From assembly GCA_041753075.1 (NCBI GenBank), contig JBGSVE010000090.1, positions 1 through 64,000 of the forward strand: a stretch of 64,000 bases of DNA, in the 5' to 3' direction. Every line of letters begins with the position of its first letter. Within the stretch, counting starts at the first letter, position 1. Under the pieces are notes generated by a model, which did not search any database, had not been told where the DNA came from, and saw only the letters and a list, made by a program, of their open reading frames with translations. The DNA is from UBA6163 sp041753075. GTDB taxonomy: Bacteria; Planctomycetota; Planctomycetia; Pirellulales; Pirellulaceae. Positions 6,887 through 15,264 of this stretch are shown in pieces. A program made the position numbers and the translations under genes.

Positions 6887-9400
6887 TTTGCCGTCATTCG
6901 CCGACCCCCAGGTCGCGCGGTTCGAGACTTGCTGCTCTTGTTGATGATGACATCAGCGATGGTCGCCAGGGGGGAGGAGGAGGCGGACGAACTATACAAG
7001 CGTGGACAATATGACGAGGCGATCGTGCTGGCCAGCGCCGAAGTCGAGCGCGGTGTTTGGAACGAAAAATGGCCCAAGTTGCTGATCCAGTGCCAACTGG
7101 TTCGCGGCAAATACAGCGACGCTTTAGCGGTTTACCAGGAAGCCATCAACCGCTACTCGCAGAGTCTGTCACTGCGACTGCTAGGGCGCGAGGTCTTGCT
7201 GGCCAACAATTTGATCGCTGAGGCCGAACGCGAAGCCGACCAGATTTTCACGATTCTGCAGCGTTCGGCGTCGCGATTCGCCAGCGCCGACTCACTCGTC
7301 GCCGCCGGGCGTTACTTTGTGTTGCGTGACGAAGACGCGCGCCAAGTGTTGACGCTGTTTTATGATCGCGTTCGCCAAGCCGATCCGACGCACCTTGACG
7401 CCCATTTGGCCACCGCTGAATTAGCAATTTCCAAGGGCGATTTTCAAGTCGCCTCCCAGACCCTTGCAATCGCCGAAAAGCTAGACAAATCGGATCCGCG
7501 AGTCGGCTATTTGCAATCGTTGGCCTGGGCATCATCGGATTCCGCCAAGGCTGGGTCAGCGATCGAGCAGTCGCTGTCGCTCAACCCGCATTTTGCCCCC
7601 AGTCTCTTGTTGGCTGCGGATCGCGCGATCGATGCGGAGCAATTTGATAAAGCGAAAGACCTGATACGCCAAGCGTTGAAAATCAATGTCAATGATTGGA
7701 CCGCTTGGGCTTACCTGGCCGTCATCGCGCATCTTGATGGCAAGTACGAGATTGAATCATTGATGCGCGCCGCAGCACTGAGTAATTGGAGTGCCAACCC
7801 AGGCGTTGACCATTTAATCGGTCGAAAATTGTCCGACCACTATCGTTTTGCCGTTGGTGCACAGTACCAACGCCAGGCAATCGAACTGGATTCCTCCTTT
7901 ACGGCGGCGACGTATCAATTATCACAAGACTTGTTGCGACTCGGTGATGACAAAATTGGCTGGGAACTGGCGAGCCGAGTGTCCCAAGCCGACCCTTACA
8001 ATGTTGTCGCGCACAATCTCATGACTCTATCGGATCGCTTGAAGACTTTTACGTCGATCCAGGCGAACGGCGTCGACGTGCGGATGGATGCGCGCGAGGC
8101 GGAGATTTATGGAGATCGGGTACTGGATTTGTTGCTCGAAGCCAAACGGACGCTATGTGAAAAGTATCAGGTCGCACCGCATGCACCGATCATCGTCGAG
8201 ATTTATCCCGAACAGAAAGACTTTGCAATTCGCACGTTTGGTCTACCCGGCGGCGCGGGGTTTCTTGGTGTTTGTTTTGGTCGCGTGATTACGGCAAACA
8301 GTCCGGCGTCACAAGGCAACACGCCTTCAAATTGGCAAAGTGTGCTTTGGCACGAGTTCTGTCACGCCGTGACGCTTGAAAAGACCAAGAACCGAATGCC
8401 GCGTTGGCTCAGCGAGGGGATTTCGGTCTACGAAGAGCAATTGCGCGACCCGTCTTGGGGCCAGTCGATGACACCGACGTATCGCGAAATGCTGCTTGAT
8501 GAAGACCTGACGCCGGTGAGCCAACTTAGCAGTTCGTTCCTCAATCCTGCATCGCCACTGCATTTGCAATTTGCCTATTATCATTCGAGTCTGGTGGTAC
8601 AATTCTTGGTCGATAAATATGGTGCCGACGCGCTCAATCAATTATTGGATGAACTTGGTAACGGGTTGTCGATCAATGATGCGATCGGCATTACGATGCG
8701 ACCGATTGAAATGATTGACGACCAATTTTTGGCGTACGCGCGACAGCAAGCCAGCGACTACGGACGCGACGCCAACTGGGCGCGCGAACCAAGTGACGAA
8801 GCCGACCAAGCCAACAACGTTTGGAGTTTGCTGAAGGAGTCCGCTGAATTGATTAAGGCCAAGGATTGGGATGCGGCACGTCAATCACTTGAAAAAATCG
8901 AGTCATTTGGAATCCAGCACAGCGAACGTGGCGGAGCAATGGAAATGCTCGCTAAGGTGTATCACGAACAAGGCGACGAAGAACGTGAGCGAAAAACACT
9001 CCAACGGCTGAACCAACAGTCCAGCGACTCGTTAGCGACGCTGACACGCTTGATCCAGTTCGCGATAGACGATGGTCAGTGGGAAGACGCATTGGATTAC
9101 GCAAACAAGTGGATTGCCATTCAGCCGCTGCTGCCCACCGGATATGAAGCTGCGGGCAAGGCCGCCGGCGAGCTTGGCGAACCTGACTCGGCGGTAAAGT
9201 CGCTACTGACCCTGGCCAAACTCGAACCAATTGACCCCGCAGGTCTCGACTTTCAGATTGCCCAAACGCAATTTCAATTGGGACAGTTCCAGGAAGCTAA
9301 GCAACGTTTGCTACAGGCGCTCGAAATCGCGCCGCGATACCGCGATGCGCATCGATTGCTAATCGAAATCGCCGACCAAACCGAAGAGATTGTTCCATGA
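6884..9400 (+). CDS. Exported TPR protein with peptidase-MA-like gluzincin domain
   Basis: About 838 residues. A signal peptide (LLLLLMMTSAMVARG) is followed by tetratricopeptide-like helices up to about residue 400, a metallopeptidase domain and more TPRs (about 640-830). The zinc site is H490EFCH494 with a downstream Glu at 511 in RWLSEGISVYEE, the arrangement of peptidase-MA-like gluzincins. The enzyme probably acts in the periplasm, where the TPRs may hold partner proteins. It is the first gene of a compact operon, with its stop overlapping the DUF4159 start by four bases, leading to MoxR, DUF58 and BatA-like genes. That neighbourhood suggests a role in assembling or quality-controlling envelope proteins together with the MoxR complex, which is inference. 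All zinc-site residues are present. Confidence 0.8.
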   Translation: MFAVIRRPPGRAVRDLLLLLMMTSAMVARGEEEADELYKRGQYDEAIVLASAEVERGVWNEKWPKLLIQCQLVRGKYSDALAVYQEAINRYSQSLSLRLLGREVLLANNLIAEAEREADQIFTILQRSASRFASADSLVAAGRYFVLRDEDARQVLTLFYDRVRQADPTHLDAHLATAELAISKGDFQVASQTLAIAEKLDKSDPRVGYLQSLAWASSDSAKAGSAIEQSLSLNPHFAPSLLLAADRAIDAEQFDKAKDLIRQALKINVNDWTAWAYLAVIAHLDGKYEIESLMRAAALSNWSANPGVDHLIGRKLSDHYRFAVGAQYQRQAIELDSSFTAATYQLSQDLLRLGDDKIGWELASRVSQADPYNVVAHNLMTLSDRLKTFTSIQANGVDVRMDAREAEIYGDRVLDLLLEAKRTLCEKYQVAPHAPIIVEIYPEQKDFAIRTFGLPGGAGFLGVCFGRVITANSPASQGNTPSNWQSVLWHEFCHAVTLEKTKNRMPRWLSEGISVYEEQLRDPSWGQSMTPTYREMLLDEDLTPVSQLSSSFLNPASPLHLQFAYYHSSLVVQFLVDKYGADALNQLLDELGNGLSINDAIGITMRPIEMIDDQFLAYARQQASDYGRDANWAREPSDEADQANNVWSLLKESAELIKAKDWDAARQSLEKIESFGIQHSERGGAMEMLAKVYHEQGDEERERKTLQRLNQQSSDSLATLTRLIQFAIDDGQWEDALDYANKWIAIQPLLPTGYEAAGKAAGELGEPDSAVKSLLTLAKLEPIDPAGLDFQIAQTQFQLGQFQEAKQRLLQALEIAPRYRDAHRLLIEIADQTEEIVP

Positions 9401-10230
9401 TGAATCGGCACTATCGCTTCGTGGTGATCGCGCTACTGTCCATTACGACAGCCGGGATCGTTTTTGCCCAACGCGGGTATCGTCGTAGTCGCGAGCCCGA
9501 CGGCGGTCGCAACGGTGTACCCGATTGGGAAGTTAACGAGAAATTCCCTGGCGATTTGTTTACGTTCGTCCGCATCCGATACGACTCTTACGGACGTTAT
9601 GGCGGCGGCTGGGCAACGGATTATCGCGACAGCGACCTGAATTTTTCGCTTCGCTTGCAACAACTCACCACGCTCAAGGTCAACCCCGAACCGATCGTGC
9701 TGGAGCTGACCGATGAGCGGTTGTTTGACTATCCATTCATTTACATTATTGAACCCGGATCGCTGTACTTTAGCGACGAAGAAGCGGCAGCACTTCGACG
9801 TTATTGTTTAAATGGAGGGTTCTTGATGGTTGATGATTTTTGGGGAGATTCCGAATACGAGAGCATGCGAATGCAATTGTTACGCGTATTTCCCGATCGC
9901 CAGCCGTTTGAAGTACCGCTGTCCCATGAGATCTTTCACTGTGTATATGATCTCAAAGAAAAGCCGCAAGTGCCGTCGATCCACTCGGCCCAGCGCGGCG
10001 ACGAAAATGTAACGTGGGAATACTCGCGAGACGGCAGCGACACCAGCGTGCCTCATTATCGCGCGATCACCGATGACGAAGATCGAATCATGGTATTTAT
10101 TTGTCACAACACGGATCTCGGCGACGGTTGGGAACGCGAAGGCGAAGATCGCTGGTACTTTGAAGAGTTCTCGGTCAAGAAAGCATATCCGCTGGGAATC
10201 AATATCGTGACCTACGCGATGACACACTGA
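9397..10230 (+). CDS. DUF4159 exported protein
   Basis: A 277-residue protein with an N-terminal signal peptide ending at about residue 25 (ITTAGIVFAQ) and one DUF4159 domain. Landmarks include FTFVRIRYDS, LQQLTTLKVNPEPIVLELTD, the strand LFDYPFIYIIEPGSLYFSDEE, GGFLMVDDFWGDSEY and HEIFHCVYDL. The fold resembles a class I glutamine amidotransferase-like domain, but no catalytic Cys-His pair is evident, so it may bind rather than cleave. ATGA overlap with the preceding gene indicates coupled translation, and the MoxR gene starts 13 bases downstream. DUF4159 proteins recur in MoxR/DUF58/BatA loci of planctomycetes and bacteroidetes, where their function is unknown. Confidence 0.85.
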   Translation: MMNRHYRFVVIALLSITTAGIVFAQRGYRRSREPDGGRNGVPDWEVNEKFPGDLFTFVRIRYDSYGRYGGGWATDYRDSDLNFSLRLQQLTTLKVNPEPIVLELTDERLFDYPFIYIIEPGSLYFSDEEAAALRRYCLNGGFLMVDDFWGDSEYESMRMQLLRVFPDRQPFEVPLSHEIFHCVYDLKEKPQVPSIHSAQRGDENVTWEYSRDGSDTSVPHYRAITDDEDRIMVFICHNTDLGDGWEREGEDRWYFEEFSVKKAYPLGINIVTYAMTH

Positions 10231-10243
10231 GTTTCCTTTCCCC

Positions 10244-11272
10244 ATGACGAGCATTACCGTGTCGATTGAAGATGAAGCGGCCGTAGTTGAGCAAATTCGC
10301 ATTGGCCGCGGGCGCATTGAAGCGGAATTGGCGAAGGTCATTGTTGGCCAGCACGAGGTGATCGAACAATTGCTAATCTGTTTGGTTGCCGGCGGTCACT
10401 GCTTGATCACCGGTGCGCCCGGTTTGGCGAAAACACTGTTAGTACGAAGCGTTGCGCAAGTGTTTCACCTGCGATTTCAACGTATCCAGTTCACCCCCGA
10501 TCTGATGCCCGCCGATATCACCGGCACGGAGATACTGGAGGAAGAAACCGATGGTCATCGCCGTATGGTCTTTGTCAAAGGTCCAATCTTTGCCAATGTG
10601 ATTTTGGCCGATGAGATCAATCGCACGCCGCCCAAGACGCAGGCGGCGTTGTTGGAAGCGATGCAGGAACATCAAGTCACTGCCGGTGGTCGTCGTTATG
10701 AACTCGAAGAGCCGTTCTTTGTATTGGCGACTCAAAATCCGATTGAGATGGAAGGCACCTACCCGCTTCCCGAGGCCCAGCTTGATCGTTTCATGTTTAA
10801 CGTGATGATCGACTACCTGCCACCTAAAGATGAACTTGCCGTGGTGCTGCAAACGACGTCTGGAAAAGGCGAGCCAATTGAGCCGCTGTTTTCCGGTGAG
10901 GACATCTTGCGATTTCATGCGGCGGTGCGGCGAGTGCCGATCGCGGAAGAGGTGGCGATGAGCGCGGTGCGATTGGCTTCGCTCAGTCGCCCCGGTCGTG
11001 AGGGTACTCCGAAGTTCATCAACGATTGGGTGAATTGGGGTGCTGGTCTTCGTGCTGCTCAAACAATGGTGCTGGGTGGCAAGGCCCGCGCGTTACTGCG
11101 CGGTGGAACGCATGTCACGTTTGCCGACATCCAATCGCTCGCTCGGCCAACGCTGCGGCATCGAATTTTGCTGAGCTATCGAGCCGATGCCGAGGGCATT
11201 ACGGTCGACCGTGTTATTGACCAACTTGTCGACGCCACTTTCGGCCAGCAAGCACTTGGAAAAGCAAGCTAA
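10244..11272 (+). CDS. MoxR-family AAA+ ATPase
   Basis: A 342-residue AAA+ ATPase with all canonical motifs: Walker A GAPGLAKT (57-64), Walker B ILADE (120-124) followed by INRTPPKTQAALLEAMQE, sensor 1 ATQNPIEMEGTYPLPEAQLD (162-181), and a C-terminal lid ending in a helical RHRILLSYRADAEGI segment. MoxR proteins act as chaperones that insert metals or activate vWA-domain partners. Here the partner candidates are the DUF58 and BatA-like proteins encoded directly downstream, five bases away and then overlapping. Length and motif order are standard, with no missing catalytic residue. Confidence 0.95.
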   Translation: MTSITVSIEDEAAVVEQIRIGRGRIEAELAKVIVGQHEVIEQLLICLVAGGHCLITGAPGLAKTLLVRSVAQVFHLRFQRIQFTPDLMPADITGTEILEEETDGHRRMVFVKGPIFANVILADEINRTPPKTQAALLEAMQEHQVTAGGRRYELEEPFFVLATQNPIEMEGTYPLPEAQLDRFMFNVMIDYLPPKDELAVVLQTTSGKGEPIEPLFSGEDILRFHAAVRRVPIAEEVAMSAVRLASLSRPGREGTPKFINDWVNWGAGLRAAQTMVLGGKARALLRGGTHVTFADIQSLARPTLRHRILLSYRADAEGITVDRVIDQLVDATFGQQALGKAS

Positions 11273-11277
11273 CGCGA

Positions 11278-12231
11278 ATGCCGCCATCCGCATCAACCGC
11301 AGCGAAAATTGACCCGACCGCAATCATGCGAATCAAAGATTTGCAATTGCGTGCCAGGGCGATCGTCGAAGGCTTTCAGAATGGATTGCATCGCAGTCCC
11401 TATCATGGGTTTTCGGTCGAGTTCAATGAGTATCGGCCTTACACACATGGTGATGATCCGCGCAGTCTCGACTGGAAGCTTTATGCGAGAAGTGATCGCT
11501 ATTTTGTCAAAAAGTTCGAGGACGAAACCAATCGGCGCTGTCACCTTGTCGTCGACCAGAGCCGTTCCATGGGCTACACATCGATCGACTACGACAAAGC
11601 GGATTATGCTCGCACCATTGCCGCAACGCTTGCTTACTTTTTGTCGTCACAACGTGACGGTGTGGGACTGGTCACGTTTGACGAGAAAATTGACCAAGTG
11701 ATTTCGGCCCGCCATCGACCTGGGCATTTGCGTCAATTGATGGTCGCGTTGTCTCGACCGCTTTCGGGAGCCAGCACGAATCTCAACTCACCTCTGGAAC
11801 AACTCGCCAAGATTGTTTCCCAGCGTGGTTTAGTGATCGTGATTTCCGACTTGTTGGTCCCCATTGAAACGATCGGTTCCTCACTTAGCCTGCTACGTTC
11901 GCGCGGCCACGAAGTGATTGTTTTGCGAACGCTCGACCGCGGTGAAATGTCGTTTTCTGCGACGCAGCCTGGGATGATCGTCGATATCGAGACGGGCCGA
12001 GAGCTGTATATCGATCCGGCAATCGCGTCGCGCTTGTATGACATTGGATTTAAGGCGCACAGCCAACAGATAAAGTCCATCTGCGATTCACTTGGAATTG
12101 ACTTGTTTGAAATCATAACGGACCAATCCCTTGAAAAATGTTTGTATGACATTGTGACGGTGCAGCACCGTCGCGGGCGTCAAGTAGCGCGACGCGGATC
12201 CGCTGCGGTCTCTCTGGGAACCGCTCGATGA
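11278..12231 (+). CDS. DUF58 domain protein (MoxR partner, vWA-like)
   Basis: A 317-residue cytosolic protein of the DUF58 family. The defining block is EFNEYRPYTHGDDPRSLDWK (49-68) followed by LYARSDRYFVKKFEDE. A vWA-like Rossmann fold then begins with the metal-ion site D93QSRS97 in VVDQSRSMG. Such proteins form client or adaptor pairs with MoxR ATPases, consistent with the MoxR gene ending five bases upstream. The stop overlaps the ATG of the BatA-like gene by four bases. The MIDAS D-x-S-x-S is intact. No membrane segment is visible. What it presents to MoxR is unknown. Confidence 0.9.
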   Translation: MPPSASTAAKIDPTAIMRIKDLQLRARAIVEGFQNGLHRSPYHGFSVEFNEYRPYTHGDDPRSLDWKLYARSDRYFVKKFEDETNRRCHLVVDQSRSMGYTSIDYDKADYARTIAATLAYFLSSQRDGVGLVTFDEKIDQVISARHRPGHLRQLMVALSRPLSGASTNLNSPLEQLAKIVSQRGLVIVISDLLVPIETIGSSLSLLRSRGHEVIVLRTLDRGEMSFSATQPGMIVDIETGRELYIDPAIASRLYDIGFKAHSQQIKSICDSLGIDLFEIITDQSLEKCLYDIVTVQHRRGRQVARRGSAAVSLGTAR

Positions 12232-14378
12232 GCTTGCTTGCGCCACTGTACGTACTCGGTGCTCTGGGGATTGGGTTGCCAATTCTATTTCACTTGATTC
12301 GTCGCCAACCGCGCGGCCGAGTGGTCTTTAGCTCGTTGATGTTTCTGAAAGCGACCCCGCCAACACTGACTCGGCGAAGCCGCTTGGACAATTGGCCGTT
12401 GCTGCTCATTCGCGCTCTCGCATTGATGTTGCTCGCTGCGGCTTTTGCCAGACCGTTTTTGCGAAGCCCTGTCTTGGAAAACGACGAAGCCAGTGGTCGG
12501 CGCATCGTCTTGATGATCGATACCAGTGCGAGCATGCGTCGCGACGGACTTTGGCAGCAAGCGATCGATGAAGCGACCCGCGTTTTGGATTCGCTGAAGC
12601 CTTCCGATGAGCTCGCCATCGTGGCATTTGATGCAAGCACGCGGTTAGCGATGACGTTCGATGAGTCCGCGTCGCTCCAACGTCAAGCTCGCCGCAGTCT
12701 AGCGCAGCAAACAATCCGTCAGCTAAACCCCACATGGTCGGCAAGTCAGCTAGGCCAGTCACTGGTTTTTGCTGCCGAACTACTAGCCCGTACCGAATCG
12801 GCGGCGGGAACGGACGGAGTTCAATTGGCGGAGCAAGCCAATGGACATTTGATTTTGATCTCCGATATGCAGTCCGGCGGCGATACCAACCTGGCGGCGG
12901 TGCAGTCATATCAGTGGCCCGAATCGATCAAGCTGGAAATTCACTCGCTGGCTGCGCAGAAATCGACGAACGCGTGGGCAACGGTTCTGGAGCAACACGA
13001 GGATGATAATGACCTAAGCGTCGAGAAGTCGGATATGAAAACTGAAGTTGCGAACAAGACTCGCGTCCGCGTGTCCAGCGCAGCGAACAGTTCCGCATCG
13101 GACTTTACTTTGATGTGGGCCAGTGCGATCGGCCAGCCGATCGAGTCAACTCGGACATCGGTAAATGTCGGTCCTGGTGAAAGTCGTATCGTCAATTTGA
13201 CTGACCCACCGGAGTCCATGTCTGACACGACTACGTCAAGATTGATGCTAACCGGCGATGATCACGATTTTGACAATGATCGATTCGTCACGCGCCCCAA
13301 GCCAATGCCCCGGCAGTTACTTTTCATCGGTGATAGCTTCGACGAACCGCGCGAGAGTCTGCTTTATTATTTGCAGCGTGCTCCGCTGGACAATCGCCAA
13401 CGAACGGTCACGCTGCAGCAGTCTGACGCACAGGCTTTGGTTAGTCCGCCGAACAAAGATCTCACGCCGCTGGTCATTGTCGCATCGCGAGTTGATGACA
13501 CAGGTGCTGCGGCGCTACGTAAGTACGTGCAATCAGGCGGAAACGTGTTGTGGGTACTCGATGGCAATACCGACTTGGCGGCCGCGCAAGCATCACTTCG
13601 GATAGTCGGCGGTGTGGCGGACCTGAGACTCTCCGAGAGCAAAGTCAACGACTACGTGATGTGGTCAAAAATCGACTTCGCCAACCCATTGTTGCGTGCG
13701 TTTGCTGATGTCAAATACAATGACTTCACAAAAATTCGTTACTGGTCTCATCGCAACATCGAAGGTCTACCAGACTCTTGGAACGTACTGGCCAGGTTTG
13801 ATGACGGCAACGTCGCCTGGACGGAATCAACGGATACAGACGGTCACCTGTGGGTGATGACGGCCGGATGGCAGCCCAAAGAAAGCCAGCTTGCGCTGTC
13901 GACAAAATTTGTACCGCTCGTGTTTGGCATGCTGGGCCAAAGTGACGCTGACTTTGCGCTACAATCACTCGTCGTTGGCGACGGCATTAAGCATGAAACC
14001 TCTGCAGGTACAACGCTTGAGCTGCCTGATGCCACAGTAGTTAAATTCGAGGATAAATCCGGCGAATTCGTAGCGTCAACGCCTGGGTTCTATCAACTCG
14101 TTGAGGGCGAACGCAAGCGGACATTCGCAGTCAATGTCGCCGAATTCGAAAGTCGCACATCGCCGCTGCCGTTGGACGAACTGGAACGATATGGCGTCGC
14201 ACTTGGAACGATCGATGAATCACCCGTCGCCGCCGAACAGCAGCGCCAGCGACGCGATGTCGAATTGGAGAGTCGCCAGCGATTATGGCAGTGGCTGTTG
14301 TGTGGCGTGTTGTTGTTGTTGGGTCTCGAATCCTGGCTTGGCGGATTTCTAAACCGCCGGCACAGTGCGGTCTCATGA
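12228..14378 (+). CDS. BatA-like membrane protein with vWA domain
   Basis: A 716-residue membrane protein. The N-terminus is the BatA pattern: membrane segment 3-24 (LLAPLYVLGALGIGLPILFH), cytoplasmic HLIRRQPRGRVVFSSLMFLK, second segment about 57-76. A vWA domain follows with MIDAS D98TSAS102. A long middle region resembles a glutamine-amidotransferase-like fold (ASRVDDTGAAALRKYVQSGG), and a last membrane segment lies near the C-terminus (QWLLCGVLLLLGLESWLGG). Its ATG overlaps the DUF58 stop, and the operon order MoxR-DUF58-BatA matches the Bat-type loci linked to stress tolerance and periplasmic assembly. Its own stop overlaps the next gene's ATG, which is unusual because that gene is a DUF2887 protein. 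Confidence 0.88.
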   Translation: MSLLAPLYVLGALGIGLPILFHLIRRQPRGRVVFSSLMFLKATPPTLTRRSRLDNWPLLLIRALALMLLAAAFARPFLRSPVLENDEASGRRIVLMIDTSASMRRDGLWQQAIDEATRVLDSLKPSDELAIVAFDASTRLAMTFDESASLQRQARRSLAQQTIRQLNPTWSASQLGQSLVFAAELLARTESAAGTDGVQLAEQANGHLILISDMQSGGDTNLAAVQSYQWPESIKLEIHSLAAQKSTNAWATVLEQHEDDNDLSVEKSDMKTEVANKTRVRVSSAANSSASDFTLMWASAIGQPIESTRTSVNVGPGESRIVNLTDPPESMSDTTTSRLMLTGDDHDFDNDRFVTRPKPMPRQLLFIGDSFDEPRESLLYYLQRAPLDNRQRTVTLQQSDAQALVSPPNKDLTPLVIVASRVDDTGAAALRKYVQSGGNVLWVLDGNTDLAAAQASLRIVGGVADLRLSESKVNDYVMWSKIDFANPLLRAFADVKYNDFTKIRYWSHRNIEGLPDSWNVLARFDDGNVAWTESTDTDGHLWVMTAGWQPKESQLALSTKFVPLVFGMLGQSDADFALQSLVVGDGIKHETSAGTTLELPDATVVKFEDKSGEFVASTPGFYQLVEGERKRTFAVNVAEFESRTSPLPLDELERYGVALGTIDESPVAAEQQRQRRDVELESRQRLWQWLLCGVLLLLGLESWLGGFLNRRHSAVS

Positions 14379-15226
14379 AGACGGACAAGCAGGTCTACGC
14401 CATCTTTTCAGCGAACCCGCGGTGGCTTTTCGAATTGACCGGTTTGGACTGGCCGGGTCCGTGTCGAATGCGCTCGGTTTCATTCAAAGCGACAGAACGA
14501 ACCACGGACGGTGTAATCGAACCCGAAGACAGCAGCTCGCCGCTCACGGTCGTCGAGTTTCAATTCCAGCTTGACCCTTTCGTCTACTCACGAATCGTCA
14601 TTGAGATGGCGATTTTGCAGCAGGAATCGGACAATCGATCCGTCCAGGGGGTCATTATTTTCTTCGATCATACGCTGGACCCCATGATAGAACCGTGGAC
14701 AAAAGTCGTCCAAGCGTTTTCGTTGGATAGACTCGTTTCCCAATTTGCCCGCGAACAACCGGCTCATCCCCTGGTCGCCGTTTTCAGACCCATTTTAACT
14801 TTGAGCCGAGTGGACCTCGAAAATAAGGCGGCGGATTATTACAATCAGATTAGAACATCTGAGCTCCCAAATGCGACAATCGACACGCTGTTAAACGTGT
14901 TCGTAAACTGGCTTGAGCAGCGATTCAGCGAACGAGGAAAAAAGGAAATTGAAGATATGCTAATGGGCACATTACCAGACCTGCGAGAAACCCAATCGGG
15001 CAAAGACCTGATACTGATTGGTAAAACGGAGGGCAAAATTGAAGGAAAGATTGAAGGAAAAATCGAGGGCAAACGAGAAGTGTTGATGCTTCAATTGGCG
15101 GCAAAGTTTGGCATTCCCGATCAACGCTTAATTGACCGCATCGAAGCGATCCAATCTCCCGAAACGATTGATAACTTGCTGCTGCAAATGCTCAAAATCG
15201 AATCGATTGATCAGATGCAGTGGTAG
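14375..15226 (+). CDS. DUF2887 (Rpn/PD-(D/E)XK nuclease-like) protein
   Basis: A 283-residue protein of the DUF2887 family, often annotated as Rpn or putative-transposase nucleases. Visible blocks are the opening MKTDKQVYAIFSANPRWLFE, the acidic site DGVIEPED with VVEFQFQLDPFVYSRIVIEM (the E-x-Q of a PD-(D/E)XK fold), and a C-terminal helix-rich tail. An imperfect 12-base tandem repeat at 15029-15076 encodes EGKI EGKI EGKI EGKR, seen in many members of this family. The start ATG overlaps the BatA-like stop (ATGA), so it is translationally joined to the MoxR operon. It may be a mobile-type gene inserted cleanly at the operon's end rather than a functional part of it. Nuclease activity is inferred. 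Confidence 0.75.
   Translation: MKTDKQVYAIFSANPRWLFELTGLDWPGPCRMRSVSFKATERTTDGVIEPEDSSSPLTVVEFQFQLDPFVYSRIVIEMAILQQESDNRSVQGVIIFFDHTLDPMIEPWTKVVQAFSLDRLVSQFAREQPAHPLVAVFRPILTLSRVDLENKAADYYNQIRTSELPNATIDTLLNVFVNWLEQRFSERGKKEIEDMLMGTLPDLRETQSGKDLILIGKTEGKIEGKIEGKIEGKREVLMLQLAAKFGIPDQRLIDRIEAIQSPETIDNLLLQMLKIESIDQMQW
15029..15076 (+). repeat. Imperfect 12-base tandem repeat, four units
   Basis: Four consecutive 12-base units within the DUF2887 gene encode EGKI, EGKI, EGKI and EGKR. Units differ only at wobble positions and at the end. Repeat number in this charged linker probably varies by slippage without breaking the frame. Confidence 0.85.
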
Positions 15227-15264
15227 AATGTTTGCGGTGAAAAAGAATAGGAGTCTTGGAGGCG

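Noticed and set aside
15029..15076. The EGKI repeat as a frameshift-prone switch
   Set aside because: The units are 12 bases, so gains or losses keep the reading frame; it can change length but not switch the gene off.
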